The notes beneath the pieces are model-generated. The model was not told where the DNA came from. It saw only the letters and a program-made list of their open reading frames with translations, and searched no databases. DNA of 64,000 bases from NCBI RefSeq assembly GCF_002218195.1, contig NZ_CP022336.1, forward strand, positions 2,041,001 to 2,105,000. The letters are read 5' to 3'. The position numbers and the translations under genes are program-made. This stretch comes from Sphingorhabdus sp. SMR4y. Its GTDB lineage: Bacteria > Pseudomonadota > Alphaproteobacteria > Sphingomonadales > Sphingomonadaceae. Positions 7,798 through 22,458 of the stretch are shown here, one piece after another (position 1 is the first letter of the stretch; each line of letters begins with the position of its first letter).

Positions 7798-9777
7798 ATG
7801 CGGGACTTTTTCACCAGAAGCGACAGAAAGAAGCCGCTGCTCGCCGGCGTGATCCTCGGTCTGATGGGCTTGCTCGCCGCGCTGGAGCTTGCTCTCGCCG
7901 ATCGCAAATATGGCTTGTTTACGGGCGGATTTGGCCAGTCGCAAGCCGTCGACACGCTGGCGGAGCGCGGCCTCTTCTTGGCCGGCTATCTTGCTTCGAT
8001 GGCTATGCTGATCGTAACCATCTGGTGGATTCTTGTCCGGATATTCCGCAGCAAAAAATCCTGGCCACCCCTTTTCTTCCTGTCAACGGTCGTCGGTGCC
8101 ACCTATGTGCTGCTGCTCGCGCTGACCTTCCAGCTGCACCAATATTTCAGCGATACGATGAGCTTTGCCCTGATGGCCAACCTCGGCGGCGGCAGCCTGA
8201 CCGATGCCTTGCTATTCGCTTCCAACGAGATTGTCCTGGGCGCCGCCGGCCTGCTCCTAGGCCTGTGCGCCTATATTTACATATATCGCTTTCTCTCCCG
8301 CAGATTTCCGGTGCACGCAGACCATCTCGAATGGCCCGCTTGCGGTCGCCTCGCCCTGGCGGCATTCCTGCTTACCTTCATCCTAGCCCTTGCAGTGCCC
8401 ATGGTATCGAGTGATGTGAAAAACGGCCTCAACCGCACCCTCGCCTGGGGCCTGTTCACCACCGCTGCCAACCGGCTTACCGATTTTGACAATGACGGCT
8501 ACGGCTGGGTCTCCGACATGCCGGACCGTCACCCGTTCAACAGCGCCCGCTATCCGCTGGCAATGGATATTCCCGGCAATGGCCTGGACGAAGACGGCTA
8601 TGGCGGCGATCTGGCTCTGCTCCCCATGCCACAGCAACCGCCACTCACCAGGATCACCGGCAAACGCCCGCATCTCATCCTGATCGTCATGGAAAGTACG
8701 CGCTATGACGTGATCGGCCAGCGTATCAACGGCAAGGCGGTCGCCCCCAATCTCGAAGCCATTGCCAAAGAGGGCAGTCTGGTTTCGCCGGTTTTCAGTC
8801 ATGTGGGCTTCACCACCGCCTCGCTCAAATCCCTCTTCTCCGGCAGCCTGCAGCCGGCCAGCGGCTCTCCGTCGCTGTTTCGGGAACTGAAGGCCAGCGG
8901 CTATGAAATCGCCGTGTTTTCCGGTCAGCCGGAGGGTTTTGGCGATATTGCAGAAACCGTTGGCATGCGCGAAAATGCCGACATATTTGAGGATGGCGAG
9001 ACGCTGAAACATCTGCGCGCATTCAGCAATGGCGCGCAAGGTTCGATCCTTATAGACGAAAAGCATCTGCTGAATGCCTTCGCGAAAGCATATCGCGACC
9101 CCGCAAAATGGGAGCAGCCGCAATTTCTCTACTTCAACTTCCAGTCCCCGCATTTTCCCTATTTCCACAAGGGCATGGCGCTCAACCTGGTGGATCGTCC
9201 CTTGCCCCGGTCGGAAATCAATGCCGCCACAAAGGACCAGTTGCAGCAGACGTACTGGAACGCGGTTGCCCATTCTGACGAGCAACTGGGCGAGCTGGTT
9301 GCGACATTGAAGCGCGACGGTCTGTGGGATGATAGCGTGGTCGTCATTACCGGTGACCATGGCGAGGATCTGTTCGAAGATGGTTTCCTCGGCCACGGCC
9401 ACAATATCAACATCCGCCAGAACGGCACTTTTCTTGTTACCAATCGGCCGGGCGTTTCAACCGGCGGCCCGATCGGCCTGAGCGATTATCGTGCGATCAT
9501 ATTGGCACTTCTCAAGGGCGAGAAACCGGCGATCCCGGCAAAGCCGGTGCTGATGACGGTTGGCGATCTCGAAAAGCCGACACAGATCGGAATGGCCGAA
9601 GGTGCATCGGATATCACATCGCTGCGGCTCGACACTGGCGAAGCCTGCCTGGTTGAGAAGAAACAATGCGCTCATGCGGACAATTTGTCCGGCGCCTTCA
9701 GGCACCGCGTTGACCGCCTGATCCGCATCTGGGGATCGGCAAGATGGCAAAACCGGACCGAACCGGAGCGCGACTGA
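7798..9777 (+). CDS. Membrane-anchored sulfatase / LTA-synthase-like phosphotransferase
   Basis: 659 residues. About five membrane segments fill residues 13-205, followed by a periplasmic alkaline-phosphatase-fold domain. The metal-site acid is in LILIVMEST (Glu299), the likely nucleophilic Thr in VGFTTASLKSLFSG (339/340), and the metal Asp-His in VITGDHGEDLFEDG, with a further GHGHNIN. This resembles phosphoglycerol/phosphoethanolamine transferases and LtaS more than Cys-type sulfatases, because no CxPxR motif is seen. Between membrane and catalytic parts stand two acidic motifs, DFDNDGYGWVSD and LDEDGYGGD, like calcium-binding DxDxDG loops. Substrate unknown. Confidence 0.82.
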   Translation: MRDFFTRSDRKKPLLAGVILGLMGLLAALELALADRKYGLFTGGFGQSQAVDTLAERGLFLAGYLASMAMLIVTIWWILVRIFRSKKSWPPLFFLSTVVGATYVLLLALTFQLHQYFSDTMSFALMANLGGGSLTDALLFASNEIVLGAAGLLLGLCAYIYIYRFLSRRFPVHADHLEWPACGRLALAAFLLTFILALAVPMVSSDVKNGLNRTLAWGLFTTAANRLTDFDNDGYGWVSDMPDRHPFNSARYPLAMDIPGNGLDEDGYGGDLALLPMPQQPPLTRITGKRPHLILIVMESTRYDVIGQRINGKAVAPNLEAIAKEGSLVSPVFSHVGFTTASLKSLFSGSLQPASGSPSLFRELKASGYEIAVFSGQPEGFGDIAETVGMRENADIFEDGETLKHLRAFSNGAQGSILIDEKHLLNAFAKAYRDPAKWEQPQFLYFNFQSPHFPYFHKGMALNLVDRPLPRSEINAATKDQLQQTYWNAVAHSDEQLGELVATLKRDGLWDDSVVVITGDHGEDLFEDGFLGHGHNINIRQNGTFLVTNRPGVSTGGPIGLSDYRAIILALLKGEKPAIPAKPVLMTVGDLEKPTQIGMAEGASDITSLRLDTGEACLVEKKQCAHADNLSGAFRHRVDRLIRIWGSARWQNRTEPERD

Positions 9778-10056
9778 TCGCTAGCGACCCAATATCTCCG
9801 CTTCCACCGTGCCCCTCTCCGCCACAGCCTCTTGACCCGAAGCCGCTATCGCCCTATATCCCGCGCTCACCACAGATTTCGAGACAGGGCGTGCAGTCGC
9901 GCGGCGCGCCAGAAGAAATGAAATTTGCACGGTTTTCACGACGCTAAAGAGCTGCAGTTTCCCGCCTTGGGAGACATGCGGCTTTTGTCGTCTTGAAGCG
10001 CCTCCACATTTTGATTTTCCGCCGGTTTTCCGGCGATGGCGAGAAGGCAAAACTTT
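9778..10056 (+). other. Intergenic region with the presumed rpoB promoter and leader
   Basis: 279 bases between the sulfatase and rpoB. It holds a small hairpin CGCCGG-TTTT-CCGGCG about 25 bases before the rpoB start, followed by GAGAAGG as ribosome-binding site. I cannot identify a convincing -35/-10 pair, but the distance from rplJL and the terminator after rplL require a promoter here or upstream. Confidence 0.4.
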
Positions 10057-14460
<4,404 letters not shown>

Positions 14461-14523
14461 AGCGCTAGTTTCACTCCTCCCAGCATTTGAAATTTGGGGC
14501 GAAAGCCCAAAAGGAATTAAGAC

Positions 14524-17500
14524 ATGAACCAAGTAACAAATTTTGCAAATCCGATCGCAAAGCCGGAAACTTTTGACCAGATCCAGATTGGCCTGGCCTC
14601 GCCGGAGCGTATTCGCAGCTGGTCCTTTGGTGAAATCAAGAAGCCGGAAACCATCAACTACCGGACCTTCAAGCCGGAACGCGATGGCCTGTTCTGCGCC
14701 CGCATCTTCGGTCCGGTAAAGGATTACGAATGCCTGTGCGGCAAGTACAAGCGCATGAAATACAAGGGCATCGTCTGCGAAAAATGCGGTGTCGAAGTCA
14801 CGGTAACCAAGGTTCGCCGGGAACGCATGGGTCATATCGACCTTGCCGCTCCCGTTGCCCATATCTGGTTCCTGAAATCGCTGCCATCGCGCATCGGCCT
14901 GCTGCTCGACATGCAGCTCAAACAGCTCGAGCGCGTGCTCTATTTCGAAAGCTATGTGGTTATCGAACCCGGTTTGACGGCTCTGGAAAAATTCCAGCTG
15001 CTGACCGAAGACGAAATGCTGGAAGCACAGGATGAATATGGAGAAGACGCTTTCTCCGCCGGCATCGGTGCAGAAGCGGTCAAGATCATGCTGCAGGACC
15101 TCGACCTGAAGCAGGAACGTGACGATCTGATGGAAGAGCTGCGGACGACCAAGTCTACTCTGAAGCCCAAGAAGATCATCAAGCGCCTGAAAGTGGTCGA
15201 AAGCTTCATCGATTCCGGGAACAAGCCGGAATGGATGATTCTGGAAATCATTCCTGTGATCCCACCCGAGCTGCGCCCGCTGGTGCCTCTCGATGGCGGC
15301 CGTTTCGCGACTTCCGATCTCAACGACCTCTATCGTCGCGTGATCAACCGGAACAACCGTCTGAAGCGCCTGATGGAATTGCGCGCTCCCGACATCATCG
15401 TCCGCAACGAGAAGCGCATGCTTCAGGAATCGGTCGATGCGCTGTTTGACAACGGCCGTCGCGGCCGGACCATCACCGGTGCCAACAAGCGTCCGCTGAA
15501 ATCGCTGTCCGACATGCTCAAGGGCAAACAGGGCCGTTTCCGGCAGAACCTGCTCGGAAAACGCGTCGACTATTCCGGCCGTTCGGTTATCGTGACCGGT
15601 CCCGAGCTGAAATTGCACCAGTGCGGCCTGCCGAAGAAAATGGCTCTCGAGCTGTTCAAGCCGTTTATCTATGCGCGCCTGGACGCCAAGGGCCTTTCGA
15701 TGACGCTCAAGCAGGCCAAGAAATGGGTCGAAAAAGAGCGCAAGGAAGTCTGGGACATTCTGGAAGAAGTGATCCGCGAGCATCCTGTGATGCTGAACCG
15801 CGCACCCACGCTTCACCGTCTCGGCATCCAGGCCTTTGAACCGGTACTGATCGAAGGCAAGGCCATCCAGCTTCACCCGCTGGTCTGCTCCGCCTTCAAC
15901 GCCGACTTTGACGGTGACCAAATGGCAGTCCACGTTCCCCTGAGCCTCGAGGCGCAGCTGGAAGCCCGCGTCCTGATGATGTCGACCAACAACATCCTCT
16001 CGCCAGCAAACGGCAAGCCGATCATCGTTCCGTCGCAGGATATGGTTCTGGGTATCTATTATCTGACAATGGATCGCAAAGGCGAGCCGGGCGAAGGCAT
16101 GATGCTGGCCGACATGGCCGAAGTGCATCAGGCTCTCGAAATCGGCGCCGTGACCTTGCACTCCAAGATCACCACCCGGGTTCCTCAGACCGACGAAGAT
16201 GGTAACCCCATTCTCAAGCGTTTCGAAACCACGCCTGGTCGCTTGCTGATCGCCGAATGTCTGCCGAAATCGCACCTGGTTCCGTTCGACATCGTCAACC
16301 GCCTGCTGACCAAGAAAGAGGTCGGCGACGTGATTGACCAGGTCTATCGTCACACCGGTCAGAAGGACACGGTCCTGTTCGCCGATGCGATCATGGGTCT
16401 TGGCTTCCGTCACGCATGCCGTGCCGGTATTTCCTTCGGCAAGGATGACATGATCATCCCGGATTCCAAGGATGCCACGGTTGAAGAAACCCGCGCCCTG
16501 GTCGCCGACTATGAACAGCAGTATCAGGACGGCCTGATCACGCAGCAGGAAAAATACAACAAGGTGATCGACGCCTGGTCCCGCTGTGGTGACACGGTTG
16601 CGAACGCGATGATGGACGAGCTGGCCGCGACGCCAGAGGACGAACATGGCCGCGAGCGCGAGATCAACGCGATCTACATGATGAGCCACTCCGGCGCCCG
16701 TGGTTCGCCAGCCCAGATGAAGCAGCTGGGCGGCATGCGCGGCCTGATGGCGAAACCTTCCGGCGAGATTATTGAAACACCGATTATCTCGAACTTTAAG
16801 GAAGGCCTGACGGTTCTGGAATATTTCAACTCCACCCACGGTGCCCGTAAGGGTCTCGCGGATACGGCGTTGAAAACGGCGAACTCGGGTTATCTGACCC
16901 GTCGTCTGGTCGACGTTTCCCAGGATTGCACGATCGTCGAGGAAGATTGCGGCACCGAAAATGCACTGGAGATGAAAGCCATCGTCCAGGGCGGTTCGGT
17001 TATCGCATCGCTGGGCGAACGTATTCTCGGCCGGACCATGGCTGAAGATATTATCGACAGCAAAGACGATAGCGTTGTGATCAAGGCCGGCACCCTGCTC
17101 GACGAAGCCGCCATATTGGTGATCGAGGAGCTCGGCATCCAGTCCGCGCGCATTCGCTCGCCGCTGGTCTGTGAATCGAAAATGGGTGTCTGCGGTACCT
17201 GCTACGGTCGTGATCTCGCCCGCGGTACTCCGGTGAATATCGGTGAAGCGGTTGGCGTTATCGCAGCCCAGTCGATCGGCGAACCGGGCACGCAGCTGAC
17301 GATGCGGACATTCCACATCGGCGGCGCGGCACAGCTCAACGAGCAGTCCAATCTGGAAGCCGTTGCCGAAGGTACGGTCCAGTATCGTGACATGCCGGTG
17401 ATCGAGGACAAGAACGGACGCTTCCTGTCGCTTGCCCGCTCGGGTGAAATCGCCGTGATCGACAACGACGGTCGCGAACGGTCTGCCGACAAGCTGCCCT

Positions 17501-18927
17501 ATGGTACCAGCGTGCTGGTCAAGGACGGCCAGAAGGTGAAACTGGGCGATCGGCTGGCAGAATGGGATCCATTCACCATGCCGATGATCACCGAGAAACC
17601 CGGTGTGATCAAGTTCCAGGACGTCATCGAAGGCAAGACGATGACCGAGCAGACCGACGAAGCCACCGGTATCGCGCAGCGCGTGATCACCGAATATCGG
17701 GCTTCTGGTCGCGGCGCGAACAAGGAAGACCTCCGTCCGCGTCTGACTCTGCTGGACGAGAACAGCGGCGAAACCGGTCGCTACATGCTCGCCAATGGTG
17801 CAACCCTGTCGGTCGAAGACGGCGCCAAGGTTGCTGCCGGTGACGTACTGGCCCGTGTCTCTCGCGAAGCTGCGAAGACCCGTGACATTACCGGTGGTTT
17901 GCCACGGGTTGCCGAACTGTTCGAAGCGCGCATTCCGAAGGACAATTCGATCATCGCGAAGATCGATGGACGGATTGAATTCGTTCGCGATTATAAAGCG
18001 AAACGGAAGATCGCGATTGTTCCGGAAGAAGGCGAACCGGTCGAATATCTGGTGCCGAAGACGAAGGTCATCGACGTTCAGGAAGGCGATCTCGTCAAGA
18101 AGGGTGACAATCTGGTCTCCGGTTCTCCGGATCCGCATGACATTCTGGAAGTCCTCGGGGTCGAGGCTCTGGCCGAGTATCTCGTTTCGGAAATCCAGGA
18201 AGTCTATCGTCTGCAGGGCGTGAAAATCAACGACAAGCATATCGAGACGATCGTTCGTCAGATGCTGCAGAAAGTTGAAATCACCAATGGTGGTGACACC
18301 ACCCTGCTGCCGGGCGAACAGGTCGATCTGGAGGAAATGCTCGAGTATAACGCCAAGCTGACCAAGAAGCAGGTTCCTGCCGAAGGTAAGCCGGTTCTTC
18401 TCGGCATCACCAAAGCCAGCCTGCAGACACGCAGCTTCATCTCTGCCGCCTCGTTCCAGGAAACCACCCGGGTGCTGACCCAGGCGGCAGTCGAAGGCAA
18501 GAAGGATCAGCTGATCGGTCTCAAGGAAAATGTGATCGTTGGTCGCCTGATCCCGGCCGGTACCGGTGCTGGCATGAACCGTGCGCGCATTGCGGCCACC
18601 AGCCGTGACGCGGCCCTGCGAGCGCAGCAGCAGAAAATGCTGGATGCGATGCAGGCGGCAGCCGACCTGAAGGCGGAAGAAGTAGCCAGCGCCGCTGCAG
18701 CTGCAGCTGCCGAGGCCGAGCCCACAGCCGAAGATGTGTTCGGTGAAACACCGGTCGAGGAAAGCTTGATCGCTGCGGATAGTGCCGAAGAACAGCACGA
18801 AGCCGAACTGGCGCAAGGTGATGAAGCCGCAACCGGTGACTCGCACATGGCGAAAACCATGGGCGACGGCATCGAAGCTGGAGACACCGAGGCTGCTCAG
18901 GCCAACGAGGACAAAGACGACGAATAG
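14524..18927 (+). CDS. rpoC: DNA-directed RNA polymerase subunit beta'
   Basis: 1467 residues, about 60 longer than E. coli RpoC. The N-terminal zinc site ([20 protein letters not shown]), the catalytic [12 protein letters not shown] that binds Mg2+, the bridge/trigger helix region ([20 protein letters not shown]), and the second zinc site ending [14 protein letters not shown] are intact. The last 90 or so residues are an Ala/Glu/Asp-rich extension ([20 protein letters not shown] and more). It is co-transcribed with rpoB and followed by a strong terminator. Confidence 0.99.
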   Translation: MNQVTNFANPIAKPETFDQIQIGLASPERIRSWSFGEIKKPETINYRTFKPERDGLFCARIFGPVKDYECLCGKYKRMKYKGIVCEKCGVEVTVTKVRRERMGHIDLAAPVAHIWFLKSLPSRIGLLLDMQLKQLERVLYFESYVVIEPGLTALEKFQLLTEDEMLEAQDEYGEDAFSAGIGAEAVKIMLQDLDLKQERDDLMEELRTTKSTLKPKKIIKRLKVVESFIDSGNKPEWMILEIIPVIPPELRPLVPLDGGRFATSDLNDLYRRVINRNNRLKRLMELRAPDIIVRNEKRMLQESVDALFDNGRRGRTITGANKRPLKSLSDMLKGKQGRFRQNLLGKRVDYSGRSVIVTGPELKLHQCGLPKKMALELFKPFIYARLDAKGLSMTLKQAKKWVEKERKEVWDILEEVIREHPVMLNRAPTLHRLGIQAFEPVLIEGKAIQLHPLVCSAFNADFDGDQMAVHVPLSLEAQLEARVLMMSTNNILSPANGKPIIVPSQDMVLGIYYLTMDRKGEPGEGMMLADMAEVHQALEIGAVTLHSKITTRVPQTDEDGNPILKRFETTPGRLLIAECLPKSHLVPFDIVNRLLTKKEVGDVIDQVYRHTGQKDTVLFADAIMGLGFRHACRAGISFGKDDMIIPDSKDATVEETRALVADYEQQYQDGLITQQEKYNKVIDAWSRCGDTVANAMMDELAATPEDEHGREREINAIYMMSHSGARGSPAQMKQLGGMRGLMAKPSGEIIETPIISNFKEGLTVLEYFNSTHGARKGLADTALKTANSGYLTRRLVDVSQDCTIVEEDCGTENALEMKAIVQGGSVIASLGERILGRTMAEDIIDSKDDSVVIKAGTLLDEAAILVIEELGIQSARIRSPLVCESKMGVCGTCYGRDLARGTPVNIGEAVGVIAAQSIGEPGTQLTMRTFHIGGAAQLNEQSNLEAVAEGTVQYRDMPVIEDKNGRFLSLARSGEIAVIDNDGRERSADKLPYGTSVLVKDGQKVKLGDRLAEWDPFTMPMITEKPGVIKFQDVIEGKTMTEQTDEATGIAQRVITEYRASGRGANKEDLRPRLTLLDENSGETGRYMLANGATLSVEDGAKVAAGDVLARVSREAAKTRDITGGLPRVAELFEARIPKDNSIIAKIDGRIEFVRDYKAKRKIAIVPEEGEPVEYLVPKTKVIDVQEGDLVKKGDNLVSGSPDPHDILEVLGVEALAEYLVSEIQEVYRLQGVKINDKHIETIVRQMLQKVEITNGGDTTLLPGEQVDLEEMLEYNAKLTKKQVPAEGKPVLLGITKASLQTRSFISAASFQETTRVLTQAAVEGKKDQLIGLKENVIVGRLIPAGTGAGMNRARIAATSRDAALRAQQQKMLDAMQAAADLKAEEVASAAAAAAAEAEPTAEDVFGETPVEESLIAADSAEEQHEAELAQGDEAATGDSHMAKTMGDGIEAGDTEAAQANEDKDDE

Positions 18928-18950
18928 TCTTCCTCGTCAGGCAGTGATTT

Positions 18951-18991
18951 AAAAAAAGGCCCCGTTGGACTGATCCAGCGGGGCCTTTTTT
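18951..18991 (+). terminator. Rho-independent terminator after rpoBC
   Basis: AAAAAAAGGCCCCGTTGGA pairs with TCCAGCGGGGCC plus a T-run around CTGA: a long GC-rich stem, a tetraloop and at least six T. It can also work on the minus strand for the convergent lectin-domain gene because it is flanked by A and T runs. Confidence 0.93.
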
Positions 18992-19021
18992 CATCTCGTT
19001 TCCGCATCGGTGGTATAAGGG

Positions 19022-19912
19022 CTAGTAGCGTATCTCGCAGACCGACATCTTGCCCTGAATCGTGGTCCGCCACTGCCCGGTCCATTCGCCCCCTTGCGAT
19101 GCAGCGACCGCCGGGCATTTGGTTCTTGCATCCTGCTGGTTCCAGATCGGGCCTGCATTCACATCGCGGGTCCGACTGACCGCTGGTGGCGCCGGGCGCG
19201 GTCGAGGCCGGGGCGTTGGCCGGAATACCGTTCTTTGTCGAGATGTAGACGTGATCCGGTACAGATCGGACTTGGCACCGCCGTTTTGGCCATAGCCAAC
19301 CCATTTGCGATGCAGGTCCAGTTGCAATTGGACGTTGCGTGAACGGTCCTCCAGATAGACCGACCACTGGTCACGCCCGGTTTCGATGAAGCGGAATGTA
19401 GCCCGTCCCCGGTCATTATATTCGGTCCACCGCTCCGGCCCGGTCTGCTTGAAGCTGCCGCCGGAAAAGAACACCTGTTGGACATTGTGACCATTGGTCA
19501 CGGCTCGCGCTACCGGAGAAGGTGACCGCACCCGGGCATCATTGCGATAGGCGCTGTCGATCCGGTAGAAGTCACGCTTCGGTCCGCCATTGTCGCCCAG
19601 CCGGATCCATTTGCGGTGGATATCTATTTGCAACTGCACATTGCGCGACGGATCGTCAAGATAGACCGACCAGTCATCCCGACCGGTCTCGTCGAATGTG
19701 AATCTCGCACGACCGTCCGCGCCATATTCTGTCCATTGCCCCCTGCCGGTTTTGCGGAAAAATCCGCCATTAAACTGCACCTCCGAGACATTATATCCGT
19801 TCACACCCTGTTGCTGCCTCTGGGCAAGCGCTGCATCGGAAAAGGCCAGTGATGTCGGTCCCAGCGCGGCAACGGTCAGGCCCATTGCCACCGCTTTGTT
19901 CAATAAATACAT
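19022..19912 (-). CDS. Exported protein with two ~80-residue repeats and C-terminal MVL-type mannan-binding domain
   Basis: 296 residues. A signal peptide ends near residue 30 (SDAALA/QR). Two tandem repeats, about residues 39-119 and 141-222, share the pattern GG-F-K-TG---WTEY---GRA-F-F-ETGRD-WSVYL-D-SRNVQLQ-D-HRKW. After an Arg/Pro linker (RPTPRPRPRPAPP) the last 46 residues (AGPIWNQQDARTKCP, then GGEWTGQWRTTIQGKMSVC) match the fold unit of the cyanobacterial lectin MVL (PF12151), with Cys266 and Cys292. MVL domains bind high-mannose glycans, so a periplasmic or secreted sugar-binding role is inferred. The repeats I do not recognise. Confidence 0.8.
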   Translation of the reverse strand: MYLLNKAVAMGLTVAALGPTSLAFSDAALAQRQQQGVNGYNVSEVQFNGGFFRKTGRGQWTEYGADGRARFTFDETGRDDWSVYLDDPSRNVQLQIDIHRKWIRLGDNGGPKRDFYRIDSAYRNDARVRSPSPVARAVTNGHNVQQVFFSGGSFKQTGPERWTEYNDRGRATFRFIETGRDQWSVYLEDRSRNVQLQLDLHRKWVGYGQNGGAKSDLYRITSTSRQRTVFRPTPRPRPRPAPPAVSRTRDVNAGPIWNQQDARTKCPAVAASQGGEWTGQWRTTIQGKMSVCEIRY

Positions 19913-19995
19913 GGTTTCCCCATTTGATCTGGCGCGACCCGTAAAGAGCGTGCCACAAAGTGGGGGTGGTTACCAAGACTCTTTGAAAAACTACC

Positions 19996-20025
19996 AAAAA
20001 GTCCGCCAGGGGACGGCTGGCGGAC
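19996..20025 (-). terminator. Terminator after azoreductase (minus strand)
   Basis: On the minus strand GTCCGCCA and TGGCGGAC form an 8-bp stem followed by five T. It lies 28 bases beyond the stop of the azoreductase gene. Confidence 0.8.
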
Positions 20026-20052
20026 TGCATGGCTCTCGGCGGGATGATGACG

Positions 20053-20634
20053 TCAGACTGATGCCACTTTTTCCAGCGCCTGATCGAGAGCAGCTTCGCC
20101 CTTCATCATCTGCTGGTCCGCCGCGATAATCGTCACGTCGGTGATCCCGACAAAGCCGAGGACATGACGCAGATAGCCGGAGGCAAAATCAATCTCGCTG
20201 CCCACTTCGGTGCCGCCCGATGCGATCAGCACATAGGCTTTCTTGCTCGTCAGCAGGCCTTCGGGGCCATTGGCAGTATATTGGAATGTCTTGCGGGCGC
20301 GGGCGATCAGGTCGATCCAGGCCTTCAGCGCTGCCGGTACCGCGAAATTATAGATCGGCGTGCCGATGACCAGCGTATCGGCCGCAACAATTTCATCGAC
20401 CAGCGAATCCGACAGGGCCAATATCGACTTTTGCGCCTCCGTCCGGTCGGCTTCGTCGGTGAAATTCGCGCCTACCCAGTCCTCGGTTACAAAGGGAAGA
20501 GCGTCGGTAAGATCGCGAGTGACGACAAAATCCGGAGCCAGCTTTGCGATCACAGCATCGGTTAACGCGCGGGATGAAGAACCGACTTTGCGGGCACTGG
20601 CATCGACACGAAGGATATTGTTGGACTGGGTCAT
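20053..20634 (-). CDS. azoR: FMN-dependent NADH-azoreductase / NAD(P)H dehydrogenase (quinone)
   Basis: 193 residues, flavodoxin-like fold. ILRVDASARKVGSSSRALTD is the FMN phosphate-binding start of the AzoR family, and VIGTPIYNFAVPAALKAWID is its second FMN contact. The enzyme reduces quinones and azo compounds by two electrons, protecting against quinone stress. I chose the ATG at 20634, after AAGGTAG; an in-frame start 21 bases upstream lacks a site. It follows the pirin gene in the same direction, with a hairpin between, and both are divergent from a LysR regulator. Confidence 0.9.
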   Translation of the reverse strand: MTQSNNILRVDASARKVGSSSRALTDAVIAKLAPDFVVTRDLTDALPFVTEDWVGANFTDEADRTEAQKSILALSDSLVDEIVAADTLVIGTPIYNFAVPAALKAWIDLIARARKTFQYTANGPEGLLTSKKAYVLIASGGTEVGSEIDFASGYLRHVLGFVGITDVTIIAADQQMMKGEAALDQALEKVASV

Positions 20635-20664
20635 GATATTGCTACCTTTTTGCATGGATTGAAT

Positions 20665-20711
20665 AAAAATGAGAGGGACGCTCGGGGGTCAGGGGGATAC
20701 AGAGCGTCCCT
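20665..20711 (-). terminator. Hairpin with T-run between pirin and azoreductase genes
   Basis: On the minus strand AGGGACGCTC and GAGCGTCCCT form a 10-bp stem around an 18-base loop, with CATTTTTATT following. It could act as a partial terminator that lowers azoreductase expression relative to pirin, or separate the two units. Confidence 0.65.
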
Positions 20712-20725
20712 CCGGATGCGGGGAG

Positions 20726-21442
20726 TTAAATTTGGGGCTCCCACGCTTCGACAAAGACAAATTCGGCTTCATCGATGGCTTCGATCTGTAGAGACGGCAC
20801 ATCCCGGATCGCCAGAGAATCGCGAGGACCGACCAGCTCGCCATTGACCCGAAGCTGACCGGTGGACCCGACCAGATAGACATGGGCACCATCCGCGATC
20901 TGATGATCGATTGTCGTTCCGCCACCAAGCGTAGCACCGTAGAGACGCGCATCCGCTCCGATCATCAGCGCACCACTATCGATATCCTGCTCGAAACCGC
21001 TTGCCAGAATTTCCAGCTGTCCGGCGCGATCGCCTTTGGGGAAAGCTTTCGCATCCCAGCGCGGCGCTCCACCGGCAGCACGCGGTTCGATCCATATCTG
21101 GAACAGGCGGGTCTGCTCGTCTTCCAGATTATATTCGCTGTGCATCACGCCAGTGCCGGCGCTCATCACCTGAATGTCGCCCGCCTCGGTACGGCCTTCA
21201 TTGCCGAGATTGTCGCGGTGGGTAATGGCCCCTTCTCGGACATAGGTGATGATTTCCATATCCTTGTGGCCGTGCATCGGAAAACCGGTTTTCGGTCGGA
21301 TCTCGTCATCATTCCACACCCGGATCGGGCCAAAGCCCATGCGGGCGGGGTCCCAATATTTACCGAAGGAAAAATGATGCCGGGCCTGCAACCAATCGTG
21401 GTCGACATACGCCAGATCCTTGAACTCTCGTTTCTCTATCAT
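20726..21442 (-). CDS. Pirin family protein (bicupin, YhaK/YhhW-like)
   Basis: 238 residues, two cupin domains. The metal site is readable in the N-terminal cupin: FPMHGHKDMEIITYV gives the His-His-Glu set, and GVMHSEYN the fourth histidine. Bacterial relatives show quercetin 2,3-dioxygenase activity or act in redox control. The start is supported by GAAAGGAGAAAGACG directly upstream. It leads the unit that continues with the azoreductase, and the divergent LysR gene is the likely regulator. Confidence 0.92.
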   Translation of the reverse strand: MIEKREFKDLAYVDHDWLQARHHFSFGKYWDPARMGFGPIRVWNDDEIRPKTGFPMHGHKDMEIITYVREGAITHRDNLGNEGRTEAGDIQVMSAGTGVMHSEYNLEDEQTRLFQIWIEPRAAGGAPRWDAKAFPKGDRAGQLEILASGFEQDIDSGALMIGADARLYGATLGGGTTIDHQIADGAHVYLVGSTGQLRVNGELVGPRDSLAIRDVPSLQIEAIDEAEFVFVEAWEPQI

Positions 21443-21513
21443 CGTCTTTCTCCTTTCGAGCGGCTTGCGTTCCCGCTCTGCTTGGATGGGAGATAGGCCA
21501 AGATATCCGTTTC

Positions 21514-21530
21514 CAAAATATCGAATTTTG
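21514..21530. promoter_or_regulatory. Candidate LysR operator
   Basis: CAAAAT-ATCGA-ATTTTG is a perfect inverted repeat of 6-base arms in the 125-base divergent region between pirin and lysR-type genes, with an AT-rich tract after it including TATAAT at 21554-21559. Location and dyad symmetry suggest binding by the adjacent LysR protein. Confidence 0.5.
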
Positions 21531-21567
21531 AATTTGATTGTTTCTGATAATTATATAATATTCTCCC

Positions 21568-22458
21568 ATGGCATTACCCGATTATGAAGCATGGGCGATC
21601 TTCGCGACGGTGGCGCGGCTGGGCAGCTTCACCGCTACTGCGCAGGAACTGGCGCTGTCGAAACCGACAATCTCGAAGGCAATATCCCGGCTTGAAGGGT
21701 CACTTGGTACCGTTTTGTTTCACCGGACGTCGCGCAAGATTTCGCTCTCTTCAGCAGGCAAAGCCCTTCTCCCGCATGCCCGGCAAATAGCAATGGATGG
21801 TGAAGCCGCGATGGAAGCCGCGCGCGATACCACCCATTTGCTGCAGGGACAGGTCCGCCTGGCCGCCCCGCTGAGCTACGGCCTTTCGCATCTCGCGCCG
21901 GTGATTGCCGACTTCATGTGCGCCTATCCGGAAATCACTGTCGATCTGCAGCTCAACGACGCGCGGGTTGATCTGGTCGAAGAAGGCTTTGATTGCGCCA
22001 TTCGCATTGGCGCCCTCCCCGACAGCAGCCTGCGAGCCGTCAGGGTCCGCAAAATGGACGGTTATTTTATTGCCGCCCCGAGTTATATCGAGCGCAATGG
22101 CCAACCGCAGATTCCAGCTGACCTGAACGAACATGATTGCTTCATCTATTCGAATACGCCGAGTCCGGAGCATTGGCCGATCATCCGCCCGGATGGCCAT
22201 ATCACCAATATACGCCCAACATGCCGGTTCCGCAGCAACAATGGCGATGTAATGTTGCCTGCCTTGATAGCGGGACGGGGCGTGGGATATCTGCCTGATT
22301 TCCTCTGTCGGCCGGCACTGGACTCAGGGGATCTGGTCAACATTCTTCCCAATCATCATATGGGCGATCTCGCGCTCAATATCGTCATGCCCCCTTCCCG
22401 CTTGCGACCGGCTCGCGTGGACGCACTGGTTGATTTTCTGAAGGACAATCTGCGCTGA
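21568..22458 (+). CDS. LysR family transcriptional regulator
   Basis: 296 residues, the standard LTTR length. The winged helix-turn-helix is at residues 5-65 (FATVARLGSFTATAQELALS, KPTISKAISRLEGSLG, LFHRTSRKISLS); the rest is the periplasmic-binding-like effector domain. No Shine-Dalgarno motif is visible, and TATAAT ends only 8 bases before the ATG, so translation could begin on a nearly leaderless message. Divergence from pirin/azoreductase points to quinone or phenolic sensing; that is inference. Confidence 0.93.
   Translation: MALPDYEAWAIFATVARLGSFTATAQELALSKPTISKAISRLEGSLGTVLFHRTSRKISLSSAGKALLPHARQIAMDGEAAMEAARDTTHLLQGQVRLAAPLSYGLSHLAPVIADFMCAYPEITVDLQLNDARVDLVEEGFDCAIRIGALPDSSLRAVRVRKMDGYFIAAPSYIERNGQPQIPADLNEHDCFIYSNTPSPEHWPIIRPDGHITNIRPTCRFRSNNGDVMLPALIAGRGVGYLPDFLCRPALDSGDLVNILPNHHMGDLALNIVMPPSRLRPARVDALVDFLKDNLR

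Noticed and set aside
8383-9402. A 339-codon minus-strand frame opposite the sulfatase gene
   Set aside because: No start signal or domain; the plus-strand gene carries complete catalytic motifs.
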